A stretch of 25,382 nt of DNA. It comes from a virus. Both the position numbers and the translations under genes were made by a program. The stretch is from the IMG/VR virus record IMGVR_UViG_3300018876_000089, positions 1 to 25,382 of that record; one strand, given 5' to 3'. The notes beneath the pieces are model-generated. The model had not been told where the DNA came from. It was given only the letters and a program-made list of their open reading frames with translations, and did no database searches. The stretch's first letter is position 1, and every line of letters starts with the position of its first letter. This document shows, piece after piece, positions 10,701 through 17,522 of this stretch.

Positions 10701-10945
10701 TGCAACTTAACATATTCCAAATCTAAATCGATTGTCTGTTCACAACCCTGAACAATAGAACCTTGTTTAAAGAAAAAATTAGCAAATCTTTCTATTTGTT
10801 TTTGTTGTAAACTTTGACCTTGTGTCAACTCTCGGGCCTGAACGGCCCGGCCTGGTCGATATAAAATTCGTGCGAATTTTTTATCTTCATCAAAGTCATC
10901 GAAATACGGACTGATGTTTAGGTTTATTCCGCCGGGATTCGTCAT
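4772..10945 (-). CDS. giant DUF4815-family baseplate/virion structural protein, 2057 aa
   Basis: The N-terminus (LNISPYFDDFDEDKKFARIL followed by YRPGRAVQARELTQ) is the recognisable DUF4815 signature found in large virion proteins of marine T4-like phages. About midway is a segment with RRFTMQDIGKLQERI and NNLEYYTSLNLLEKES. Later comes YDPLSQSFYIDESTYPRGVF, also typical of this giant family. Several short beta modules of the form GTVS...GTGTxF...GDxIxIG occur (about 4955-5122, 5463-5634, 8695-8880 and 8900-9030), and one more is at the end of gp7. No transmembrane or enzyme motif is seen. It occupies the place where T4 has genes 9 to 12, so it probably serves as peripheral baseplate or fibre connector; that is inference. 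The ATG at 10945 has an AGAAGAGAAAG stretch upstream. The stop overlaps the next start. Confidence 0.9.
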   Translation of the reverse strand: MTNPGGINLNISPYFDDFDEDKKFARILYRPGRAVQARELTQGQSLQQKQIERFANFFFKQGSIVQGCEQTIDLDLEYVKLQSTFDSNDVLVSNFVEKEVVGQTTGIRAFIGLVTDLSGEDPKTLYINYLTAGSVRVRIPRVANAPVIPTDAIVGDTVRFRTAAAPTVDVVTATLVDFDIDPTTGTNDYIWVNNLSSSIDTIPTDGTAEVLIPATSLDVQVVYDSSILDSRSASRYVENEILMAGVYGTRFYAVSATANATKFVVDAGLATEVTYTKASKATIDEGIMYIADHFVKHTAQTIILDKYTNVPSYKVGLVPTKTFVDSAADSSLLDNAQGTENFQAPGADRLKIDTTLSKVSYTAATDESDFVSMIEVEDGIIKKRREIELEGKIEEAIAKRTSDESGDYTLSDPRISVREHLNTGSNGGRYSADEGGNSDLLLLEVDPFVAYVSGYRNEIISRANVEISKGLDTQEVEQVNTQINLGSYITTNEFIGFWNFEDSIEVDLYDTSQNVITNKSFDNASFTPSGTKIGTVRIKSIEYVSGETGEANTQYNLYTYDIKMNAGKTFQEVRSLYQNNVSIADCVADIVLDSAGNAVVKEQTFDRLLFKLPYGSIKTLRDSNGQLENGFRFRREFPLTLSNGTGTISSTSTNESFVGTGTLSELQKKNNYLVIPQTTLYTTSVETDNVTTNGTTAITTDGGTGGSFTTDFVVGDYITINGIGDDTNGIFKITAITDDDNLTIDAPHPISDTGLDIYKVFPGGLPIRLNGSSTGGNSRTLTVTTPTSVTLDLDEQFNGGISFIATMDRANAREIKKNVVRDRQIKIEPTGTGPGASAHPNGTSGPYSLGHSDIYALKGIYQAPNFTVDATTSDTNVTSDYTLDNGQRDNLYENGKITPNVGVVPTGNLLVVFDFFTHDSTQGVGYLSIDSYPVDDAGDNTTTTIRTTDIPTYVSLKNGASYDLRNTLDFRPIKLNSTNNATNPVESTTFDVPVGGGGLHFPAANSDFQADLQYYKGRKSKLYMNNKGELAVIDGSPGYPNPTPPPSVPDSIDLAELEIPAFPSLPKNVIVSPKKNRRFTMQDIGKLQERINNLEYYTSLNLLEKESRDKVIVDSDGIDRFKNGILVDAFTGHSVADVGLPSYRAAINRDSKYATTYFNNDSQVRLEYNSTTSSGVTKTAGNKLMLDYTESTFADQPFASESLRLTQSFAFSWVGDMKVVPATDNWLQTTRTPSSDLVSDLTGESDNWKSLTNAWNTEVNPTIRHWIGAPSKSLSFTTTNTEYEISRTAVIQTGKNQIQDSTIDITTSDLNIAVDRVSDISVSHVMRGRDFAFECNGLKDGAQMYAFFDGIDVTSDCKQIALVGTKTLDDLNDLYDNDGVLAVDTNYWTEVSNTELRAINNKVYGIFTVPSNTFYVGYRELKLIDDALNRDSVATTVAKYSIRSSGLGITRGLNSINTRPFSVAVDESNYVTKISRVNSTSKNYNDANYKRYDPLSQSFYIDESTYPRGVFLTSIDLFFQTKSGNNNLGVTVEIREMQNGFPTRKIIGNEVSRVENNNILVSNDSTSATTFTFPSPIYLFPGTEYCFSVKADGNSRDYQIWTAVLGEIDITDSSVNNRIDKEPAAGILFAATNNFTWSVRQNQDLKFKLKIAEFSTTANGLAYFDNTNIDSDINFSRITTNIENLTIADTDIQYSINMYDSNLEQSGYLSVKNLERLELTKRYTINDTVDSSSLNILSTLSTDNKYISPYIDLERINVIPEDLDINNTTETTLTGTVSTTASSNAVVGVSTEFLTEVQPGEYIKIGNDYRVVSSITDDLNLITTQNFRETRSGVPAQIKFEESPAGTYTSNGRYISRRVALNDGFEASDIKVYVDVNRPAGTNIKVYYRILNESDQDSFDFKFYNEMLLDGTPTINQDSNIYEEEKYVIPTSDLTGGVQILYGTVSVTNNNVTVNGTGTRFTEELRIGDTVAIGPDRITGVVATIGGNEVLTLESGYTGSTLSGLEIFEVLNNVVGYTTEDLRTYSGFKYFSIKVVFLSSNGSYAPRIKNLRAIALA

Positions 10946-10970
10946 TTTACTTTCTCTTCTTTAGGTAAAA

Positions 10971-12356
10971 TTAAAACTCAATAATTAATTTAACATCTTC
11001 AATCTGGTCCGATGCTCTTGAAATTGGACTTCTGTTCTCTATATATAGGATGTCACCAGAATGCGGTTGCAGACCTGGCGCTTGATATAAAGTATCAATG
11101 TTTGCACCACCACCAGAGTTACTTGTGATACTCTTAGTACTTCCTGATCCATCAAAATCCGCCGGGTCTGGAGTTGGTAGAGTTGTGTACAAATACCTGT
11201 TAGTCGCATCATATTCTACAACTGTTGCTGTGCTGTTACCAACTGTTACAACGTCATCAGGTAAAAATGTTCCCGTTGGTTCGGCGTTGAACAGATGTCT
11301 GAATGTTTGTCGAATATTGGTCGTATTTGCAACTGTGGTGGTTCCATAGTTATACGGATCACGGATCAAACCAACTTTACGGAAATCGTTTTCGATACTA
11401 ATCGTATCACCTTCCGTGCCGTCGAGTCTAACGTTCAACATTACATATTTACCACCAAGTTCTTCTTCAGCGTCAAATCCATGGCCACCTTTAGGGCTGA
11501 TAATGGCCCGAGCAGTTGCGGTGTCACCACCACCCGCTGGAGCCGCAATAGTAACTGTTGCACTACTATATCCACTACCCAACTGAAATCCGTCGACTAA
11601 AATTTCTGTAACAGCACCAGAACCATCGACCGTAACACCAGCCGGATTTACAACTGTGGTTCCACCTGTTCCAGTAATTGTAACAACCGGAATATCGGTG
11701 GATGCATTATAACCACTTCCACCGTCTGTTACTACGATAGCGTGAATTGCACCATTTGATGTGCTTGTAGCATAAGCCTTTACTGTAGAATCAGTTCTTA
11801 CAGGAATAAATTCGTTGGTTAAGAATTTCAAAGCATCTGCTGTAGATACGGTGTACATATATTTCCAAATGTATCCGTCCCCCGTTTGCAAAGGTGTTGT
11901 TGATGTTCCCGTAGGTTGATCGTTAATGCCGTTAGCGTTTCCAACTGCAGCTCCACCATTATTCCAAAGACATTTATAGACGTTGTATTCTTCAGTCATC
12001 ACATAAAAATCATCATCTAAAATATCAGAATCTTGATCGTCATACTGATCGTACACAGTACCATCTGTCCAGTTATACCGTTCAACAACTTGCACAACAT
12101 CACTTTCAATAACACGTTTGGCACCAATCATATCCGACCAAGGTGAATATTCTATCGATGTTGTATTATTTAACGGCGTAGGTGGATTTGTATCATCGGT
12201 AAATGCACTAATACCACCAATGTAGAAATACATTTTAGTGTCGATATCGGCATTTGGTGTTGATGATCCTTCTTCAAACCCAGAACTTTCTGAAAATGCT
12301 TCTTTAAATTGTTGCGCATTATGTATGCGAAATTTACTCGTTGCTATCGCAGGCAT
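10971..12356 (-). CDS. 8: baseplate wedge protein gp8, 461 aa
   Basis: The C-terminus HSGDILYIENRSP (residues 432-444), followed by DQIEDVKLIIEF, lines up with the end of T4 gp8 as I remember it (HSGEMIYMENRPP). GDGYIWKYMYTV (159-170) matches the T4 gp8 GDGYVWEYLF segment. YNVYKCL (124-130) matches its VYRCL segment. gp8 dimers sit on the wedge with gp7 and gp10 in T4. At 461 aa it is longer than T4 gp8 (334 aa). The surplus includes a glycine-rich insertion at about 201-287 with two GSGY motifs like those in the neighbouring gp7. A second extra segment lies at about 355-420. A GGAGAAA Shine-Dalgarno precedes the ATG, and a TATAAATA element overlaps the gp7 stop upstream. Confidence 0.9.
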   Translation of the reverse strand: MPAIATSKFRIHNAQQFKEAFSESSGFEEGSSTPNADIDTKMYFYIGGISAFTDDTNPPTPLNNTTSIEYSPWSDMIGAKRVIESDVVQVVERYNWTDGTVYDQYDDQDSDILDDDFYVMTEEYNVYKCLWNNGGAAVGNANGINDQPTGTSTTPLQTGDGYIWKYMYTVSTADALKFLTNEFIPVRTDSTVKAYATSTSNGAIHAIVVTDGGSGYNASTDIPVVTITGTGGTTVVNPAGVTVDGSGAVTEILVDGFQLGSGYSSATVTIAAPAGGGDTATARAIISPKGGHGFDAEEELGGKYVMLNVRLDGTEGDTISIENDFRKVGLIRDPYNYGTTTVANTTNIRQTFRHLFNAEPTGTFLPDDVVTVGNSTATVVEYDATNRYLYTTLPTPDPADFDGSGSTKSITSNSGGGANIDTLYQAPGLQPHSGDILYIENRSPISRASDQIEDVKLIIEF

Positions 12357-12387
12357 ACGATTTCTCCTATATTATTTGTGTATTCTT

Positions 12388-12395
12388 TATTTATA
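12388..12395 (-). promoter_or_regulatory. late promoter TATAAATA ahead of gp8
   Basis: This exact late consensus on the minus strand overlaps the gp7 stop codon. The start would fall near 12382, about 25 bases ahead of the gp8 ATG, with a GGAGAAA Shine-Dalgarno in the leader. It would give gp8 and the downstream genes their own transcript. Confidence 0.65.
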
Positions 12396-15030
12396 ACAAG
12401 TATTCACGTAAAGCTTCAACATTTGAATATGATGCATCTGGTTGTACATTCACCACCATTTCCAGATCATTTGTGATATTTGTTATTTTAAATTTTTCGT
12501 TTCCAATAATTATGTACTCACCAGCAACAAAATCTGTCAAAAAACTAGTCCCAGTTCCAGTTACCGTTGTGCTACCCGATATAGAAACTGTTCCCGTAAT
12601 TCTGTCCTGTATATACATCCCACGCCCAGTAGAATATTGATCCAAAAATGTTTTGTTTTTGAAAGAAGAAATCTGTGATGAAGCTAATACGGATATCTCC
12701 AAGTCTTTATATAACGGACCTGCAACATCTAATGGATCTACAACTTTAACTTCAACATTAGATTGAGACTTTACAAAATGGAATTTGCCAATAGTACTTG
12801 AATTATTAACAATGCCAAGAACGACCGAATCTCGGCCACCAAACGATACATTATATTTATTCTGAACAATTGCCGTAGCGTCAATTTTATTCCCATGTAT
12901 TTCAATATTGTAACTTGGAGTACTCGGGGAAGATAACTGTTGTATAGATGTAACACTCGGTTTCTTTATGACATATTGACTTCTGTCTTGTGTAATTGGT
13001 TCCACAAAAGATAATAAAGTTTCGAGGAAAATTGTTCGACTCGTTCCACTAAATTCTGGCGCAATAATACTATAAAATTCCGGCGACACTGTCAAAAGTG
13101 TTGATATTAAAATCTCACCAAAGAATTGTGTTCCAGCTGGATGCAAAGTGTCTTTAACAATAGATCGATAGTCATTAAATCCCAAACCACTACGAATTAC
13201 ATAAGAAAAATCTTGGAAAAATAACGAATCTTGAATGACCCGCCTACCAATAATACTGTCTGTAGTTGTCCAATCTCCAGATTGTATGCCCAATCCACTC
13301 ACAATCGGCGTTATAATAGCATTACCGTCACCACCATTCACGGTAGCTGTTGTTTGTGTGGTGGAATAATTTACACCAAAGTTTTTAATTTCAATTTCTC
13401 GAATAGATCCTAACCCAGAACCAGAACCTATCGCATCCACAGAAACAGCTCCCGAGCTGCCTTGAATACCAGTAACGGTCAGTACTGCGAGACCATCACC
13501 ACTACCTGTCATATCAATAGTTGGTAGTGTTTGGTTTGTATATCCTGTACCAAAGTCAGTAAGTTCTATTCTAGAAATTGGGCCCAACCCGTCAACCAGA
13601 GGGTCGTCATTAATCAATATACCAGATTCACCCTCTAAAGATAAATTAAAATCATCTTCGAAAGCAAATTCGGAAGTAGAAGCACTAGGCGATACTGAAG
13701 CAACTAACCCTGTTGCTGTGCCGGAACTAAAAACAAGTGTGTCGCCTACCGCATAATCGTCACCGGCATTGTTGATTGTAATAAGTTTATCCGACAACGC
13801 GCCGATTGATTCTATAACAGTGTCTATTAAAGTTAATGTCGGTGCGCTTGTATAATTTTCGCCTCGGTTGACAATAGTTAGTGTTGCAATTTCACCAACA
13901 GTATATGTGTCCCCACCATTTGTTATTGTGTATGGGTTTTTTATTTCTGTTACTTCTACTAAGAATCCAGACCCACCAGCATTAGTGTTATCGGTTACAG
14001 CTCGAGTACCTAATCTATAACCATGTCCAATAGAATCTACATTAATTTTATTGATTGGACTGGAATTGATAGACGAAACTTCAGCTTCGACTTCTTTACC
14101 ATTTCCAGAAGCATCCGTTACCGTAATCAAGTCACCGACCGAATATCCAGATCCAGAATCTACGATGGTAAAGTCAGAAACCATACCAAACAAAATGACA
14201 TTTAGACTTGGTGTTCCTACAGCAAAAACTTCTTCCCCAGCTTGGAATGTGCCGGATGTTAACGTTAAAACAAATTCAGCGAACTGAATTCCACCCAAAA
14301 AAGTAATACGAACATTGACAACGTTTGCAACAGCGCCACTACTGACGCCACTGATCGTTTTATTTAAGAAACTAAAAACGTCTATTGGTTGCGAATCTTT
14401 GTCTGTTATTGACGTTCGAAGGACGGTTCTTTTTTCAAATTTACCATCAGATACCCGCAAGATTTCTTCGCCCGGAAATCTAAAAATTACATCGTCATCG
14501 AATACAGCTTTAAAGAAAAACTTGTAAGCTTCTTCTGTACTTTTAGAAGAATAAAACTCTTTAATTTTCTTGGCAATTAATCTGCGGTCGCTTTCTGTTT
14601 GTGCAGGAATACCACGATTTAATTCAGATTTGAGATACTCATAATATTCTCCAGACGCATAATCGAAAGATTTGTTCTGCACCATATTGTCTGCGGCACG
14701 TAAAACATTGTCTTTAACAGAAACAGTTGTAGCTGTAGTAGATGATGTATTCCCCTGAACAACCTCATTAACATCAAAAGATTCTTTGCTAAACATTTTC
14801 AGTACAATAGTTGTACCGTCAATTTGTTTAATACATCCGCTAGCAAAAGAAGTTGATCCGACAAGTGTTTCGCCGAGAGTGAAAGACCCAGACAAATCCT
14901 TAAGAATTACTGAACTACTTTCCATCCATTCGTAGTATGCCTTTACGAATGTAAGAAAGTTAGGGCTGTCCAGATTCGGTATTAAATTTTCTACCGATAA
15001 CGAGGGTTTGTTTGTAGTCTCAATTGACAT
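12391..15030 (-). CDS. 7: baseplate wedge protein in gp7 position, 879 aa
   Basis: The N-terminus has FLTFVKAYYEWMESS (residues 25-39), then FYSSKSTEEAYKFFFKAVF (159-177) and EEILRVSDGKFEK (188-200). The later stretch QDSLFFQDFSYVIRSGL, followed by KDTLHPAGTQFFGEI, is a conserved block I know from marine phage structural proteins. The middle (about 290-580) is a series of glycine-rich beta units with GSGY, GHGY and GTGY. Residues 813-861 form a GTVS...GTGTSF module that recurs in the DUF4815 protein. T4 gp7 is about 1032 aa. Assignment to gp7 rests on position between gp6 and gp8 and on overall size; direct similarity to T4 gp7 is not obvious to me. The ATG overlaps the gp6 stop by one base. 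Confidence 0.75.
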   Translation of the reverse strand: MSIETTNKPSLSVENLIPNLDSPNFLTFVKAYYEWMESSSVILKDLSGSFTLGETLVGSTSFASGCIKQIDGTTIVLKMFSKESFDVNEVVQGNTSSTTATTVSVKDNVLRAADNMVQNKSFDYASGEYYEYLKSELNRGIPAQTESDRRLIAKKIKEFYSSKSTEEAYKFFFKAVFDDDVIFRFPGEEILRVSDGKFEKRTVLRTSITDKDSQPIDVFSFLNKTISGVSSGAVANVVNVRITFLGGIQFAEFVLTLTSGTFQAGEEVFAVGTPSLNVILFGMVSDFTIVDSGSGYSVGDLITVTDASGNGKEVEAEVSSINSSPINKINVDSIGHGYRLGTRAVTDNTNAGGSGFLVEVTEIKNPYTITNGGDTYTVGEIATLTIVNRGENYTSAPTLTLIDTVIESIGALSDKLITINNAGDDYAVGDTLVFSSGTATGLVASVSPSASTSEFAFEDDFNLSLEGESGILINDDPLVDGLGPISRIELTDFGTGYTNQTLPTIDMTGSGDGLAVLTVTGIQGSSGAVSVDAIGSGSGLGSIREIEIKNFGVNYSTTQTTATVNGGDGNAIITPIVSGLGIQSGDWTTTDSIIGRRVIQDSLFFQDFSYVIRSGLGFNDYRSIVKDTLHPAGTQFFGEILISTLLTVSPEFYSIIAPEFSGTSRTIFLETLLSFVEPITQDRSQYVIKKPSVTSIQQLSSPSTPSYNIEIHGNKIDATAIVQNKYNVSFGGRDSVVLGIVNNSSTIGKFHFVKSQSNVEVKVVDPLDVAGPLYKDLEISVLASSQISSFKNKTFLDQYSTGRGMYIQDRITGTVSISGSTTVTGTGTSFLTDFVAGEYIIIGNEKFKITNITNDLEMVVNVQPDASYSNVEALREYLL

Positions 15031-16853
15031 TATCTATTCACTAAGCTGATATTTTTATCATTAATAAGTGTTACCGAAACATCAATATCATTAATTAAAA
15101 CAATTTGACCCCTCAACGGTAAGATATCTTTATTCTGTGGATTTGCAGTTATTCTGAGCGTGACCCCACCATCAGCAATAGCTGTTGGTCTAAAATCATC
15201 TAATATGATTTGGCCAGTATTATAATTTATCGTTCCTACATTCTGAGCGACGCCTAGTGCGTCCCCAGAAGCATTTAACCTAAAAATACGAATTAATCCA
15301 GCATTGTCTTCAAGATAACAATTAGAAAATCCACCGTAACTAAAAGCATTTGAGATAATCTGATTTCCACTATTATATGGGTGTGCTGTTGGTCTGCCAG
15401 AAGTAGTTGAATTGATTGGGTTTGAAAAATTGACCGTATACTTCGCGGAAGCATTTAACTGAACATCAAATTCTTTTCGCATTTTAACAACCATATCAGA
15501 ACTTAAAATAGACCGTTCACTCGTATCTATTAAACGTGAGAGTTCGGAATACCTAAAATATTTTGAGAATTTATTTAAGTTATTTTGACTATATTCTTTT
15601 ACAGCAGTTTTAACGGTGTTATTTAAGTTTGTTTCCGTTGCAATAGTTTTTTCTGGGTCATACGTAGTACTAATAGTTAAAGATAGGTAAATATATTCAG
15701 GATCTACAATTTCAGTAGACACTGTCAATATTTTTTTAGGATCTATAACGGATCGGGTCAACTCTAATTTTTCAGCAGGCGTCAAAACATTACCGATAGT
15801 GGGTTTAACTGCAATATAAACCTTTCCGTAGGCTGGAGGGTCGTTATCCTCTCCACCCCAAACTATGACAGAAGACACATTAGATTGTTGCGATATTAAA
15901 GTAGAATAATCTTCTGCTGTTACTGCCCTGTTTTGTGACGCGTAAGCCTTAGGAGCATTAAATTTAATAGAATCCACAGTTTCAGAATCTTGACCACCAA
16001 AAGAATATGCCGAAGCTTGAAATGTTGATGAGTCTATACCCGAAATAGAATCTTTCAATGTCACATTAGAGACACCATTTCCTGACGAACCTTTCGACAC
16101 AATATACGTAAGATATACGACATTGCCATCATCTAAAGATTTACCTAAAGCACCACTACCAAAAACAACTTCAAATTTATTACCATCAATTTCTTTTAAA
16201 TAATATATTAAAGATTCTGAGGTTAATGCCGTTACTGTTGGGCCATAAACAAAATTTCTAGTTGTTGAATCTGACGACGAATTTAAAACTCGAACCTGTA
16301 ACGTAGATGTATCTGCATTACTGTTGTTAATGATGATCTTTTTAGTTCTATCTGTGATATCATAAGTATACTGTTCGGTTACATATGTGCCTTCGATCAA
16401 TACTACATCCGATAAAGAATATACGCCATTTGCTGGTGTTATTGTTAATGATTCGGTGTTTGAAAAAACATACGATCGGCCGTCAATGGTCGTATCAAAC
16501 TTAGACCCAAAGGGGATTGTTATCGAAGACGGTATACCAGTAGGCACTACGGTAATTGTGCCAGGTAAAGTCGCTGATGTTGTCGACCTTGGCGTGTAAC
16601 CTAAAGAATCTGCTAACGTAACGACCGAGGATCTTTTTTGAGCTGTGTTTAAGAATGTTTCGGCCGAAGCCATATTCGTATAAAACATATTGTAATACGT
16701 GTTATATGATAATAGATCTAACAGACTAGCCAAACCCGACGAATCAAAATTATAATCTTGAAATTCAGATTGTGTTTTTAAATATGAAACGAGGTTGGAT
16801 CGAATCTCCGCATATTCAAGTCCATCAACTTTTAAATTTGTGTCGTTAGCCAT
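15030..16853 (-). CDS. 6: baseplate wedge protein gp6 (Baseplate_J-like), 607 aa
   Basis: The N-terminal region YNTYYNMFYTNMASAETF, followed by AQKRSSVVTLADSLGYTPRS, is characteristic of gp6 of T4-like phages. The size is close to T4 gp6 (660 aa). The central part has the Baseplate_J character: FNAPKAYASQNRAVTAEDY, then VWGGEDNDPPAYGKVYIAVK and a run on DPKKILTVSTEIVDPEYI. In T4, gp6 dimers form the continuous inner ring of the baseplate and drive the dome-to-star change. The gene lies between gp25 (one base upstream) and gp7 (overlap), as expected for proteins that interact in the wedge. Confidence 0.9.
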   Translation of the reverse strand: MANDTNLKVDGLEYAEIRSNLVSYLKTQSEFQDYNFDSSGLASLLDLLSYNTYYNMFYTNMASAETFLNTAQKRSSVVTLADSLGYTPRSTTSATLPGTITVVPTGIPSSITIPFGSKFDTTIDGRSYVFSNTESLTITPANGVYSLSDVVLIEGTYVTEQYTYDITDRTKKIIINNSNADTSTLQVRVLNSSSDSTTRNFVYGPTVTALTSESLIYYLKEIDGNKFEVVFGSGALGKSLDDGNVVYLTYIVSKGSSGNGVSNVTLKDSISGIDSSTFQASAYSFGGQDSETVDSIKFNAPKAYASQNRAVTAEDYSTLISQQSNVSSVIVWGGEDNDPPAYGKVYIAVKPTIGNVLTPAEKLELTRSVIDPKKILTVSTEIVDPEYIYLSLTISTTYDPEKTIATETNLNNTVKTAVKEYSQNNLNKFSKYFRYSELSRLIDTSERSILSSDMVVKMRKEFDVQLNASAKYTVNFSNPINSTTSGRPTAHPYNSGNQIISNAFSYGGFSNCYLEDNAGLIRIFRLNASGDALGVAQNVGTINYNTGQIILDDFRPTAIADGGVTLRITANPQNKDILPLRGQIVLINDIDVSVTLINDKNISLVNR

Positions 16854-16854
16854 G

Positions 16855-17229
16855 TTATGCCCTGCTTATTACGGTAGATACTTCTTGTGGTTGTGGGAAA
16901 CCCTTAGCATAATACTCTATAATAATTTCTATGCCATAGTCTTCCATATTGGTTTCGATCGAAATTAAATCTACTCTAGGTTCCCAAGTTCGAATTGCAT
17001 ATTCAAGATCTTCAGTCAACTCATTTTCTGTCAGAGGATCAGCTGGCTTAAACAAATAATCAAAAACCCGACTTCCAAAATTTGGATTGTATGGCCTGCT
17101 GCCGACTGGTGTTCTGATTAAATTCAACAACGCCAGTCGAACTGCTTTCTCGCCACTAGCCGGTTTAACCTCCCCCGTGTTGGGGTTTGGTGTGAAATTT
17201 AACGGTAAATCTGAATATAATTCTGCCAT
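16855..17229 (-). CDS. 25: baseplate wedge protein gp25 (GPW_gp25 family), 124 aa
   Basis: The sequence has the gp25 family layout: LLNLIRTPVGSRPYNPNFGS (residues 34-53), FDYLF (56-60) and the signature TWEPRV with EPR at residues 83-85. Its length of 124 aa is close to T4 gp25 (132 aa). In contractile systems this small protein joins the wedge core with gp6 and contacts the first sheath ring. The start has no recognisable Shine-Dalgarno. Instead a TATAAATA late-promoter element ends five bases before the ATG, so a transcript from it would begin at about the A of the start codon. Its stop is one base from the gp6 start. Confidence 0.93.
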   Translation of the reverse strand: MAELYSDLPLNFTPNPNTGEVKPASGEKAVRLALLNLIRTPVGSRPYNPNFGSRVFDYLFKPADPLTENELTEDLEYAIRTWEPRVDLISIETNMEDYGIEIIIEYYAKGFPQPQEVSTVISRA

Positions 17230-17234
17230 GAGAC

Positions 17235-17242
17235 TATTTATA
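17235..17242 (-). promoter_or_regulatory. late promoter TATAAATA abutting gp25
   Basis: This exact late consensus on the minus strand lies within the 20-base gap between the histone-like gene and gp25. It ends five bases before the gp25 ATG, so with T4-like spacing the first base of the mRNA would be about the A of ATG. No Shine-Dalgarno is visible for gp25. Confidence 0.6.
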
Positions 17243-17249
17243 TCTTATT

Positions 17250-17423
17250 TTAAGTATTTTTTTGGTCTTGTATTTCTTTTCTTAGTTCTTTAGTTACTTT
17301 TGCAATTTCTGATAGGGCTTTTCTGGCTCTTGTGGCAGAAACTTTGACACCCTTTTCAATAAACTTTTCTCTTTCTGACAAATACGTTTCAAATAAACTA
17401 ACTAACATTTCATGATTGCTCAT
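17250..17423 (-). CDS. histone H1/Hc1-like small basic protein, 57 aa
   Basis: The minus strand holds an ATG at 17423 and a TAA at 17250-17252, with a good Shine-Dalgarno (AGAAGGAAA) about seven bases ahead of the start. The protein runs MSNHEMLVSLFETYLSEREK, then FIEKGVKVSATRARKALSEI, then AKVTKELRKEIQDQKNT. It has 12 Lys/Arg against 9 Asp/Glu and looks like one long helical pair. The pattern EKFxEKGxKxxxTRxRKxxxEIxxxxxExRKEIQxxKN resembles, from memory, the Hc1-type histone H1 family of Bacteroidota and Chlamydia (GNKAAGTRVRK...RKEVQ...KN). Small relatives occur in marine myoviruses. A DNA- or RNA-binding or virion role is inferred, not shown. It sits between gp5 and gp25, with a TATAAATA element about 92 bases upstream of its start. 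Confidence 0.8.
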   Translation of the reverse strand: MSNHEMLVSLFETYLSEREKFIEKGVKVSATRARKALSEIAKVTKELRKEIQDQKNT

Positions 17424-17452
17424 AATATTTCCTTCTATTTACAAAAAATTGC

Positions 17453-17480
17453 TTGACATTTCATTTGATTGTGTTATAAG
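17453..17480 (+). promoter_or_regulatory. strong sigma70-type promoter, antisense to gp5
   Basis: A perfect -35 TTGACA at 17453-17458 is followed after 16 bases by TATAAG at 17475-17480, extended by an upstream TG (TGTTATAAG). Transcription would start near 17487 and run rightward, antisense to gp5 and then the hub gene. No plus-strand gene lies downstream, so the product would be an antisense or non-coding RNA. Confidence 0.5.
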
Positions 17481-17514
17481 TAGCTGTGTAGCATTTTAAA
17501 ATCAAATATATTTC

Positions 17515-17522
17515 TATTTATA
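17515..17522 (-). promoter_or_regulatory. late promoter TATAAATA ahead of the histone-like gene
   Basis: This exact late consensus on the minus strand begins nine bases after the gp5 stop. The start would fall near 17509, giving a leader of about 85 bases for the histone-like gene. It faces a sigma70-type promoter on the other strand. Confidence 0.6.

Noticed and set aside
10833-10849. GC-rich inverted repeat (CGGGCC / GGCCCG) near the start of the DUF4815 gene
   Set aside because: It falls on conserved codons of the DUF4815 signature (RPGRAVQ), has no T-run and is most simply a codon effect.
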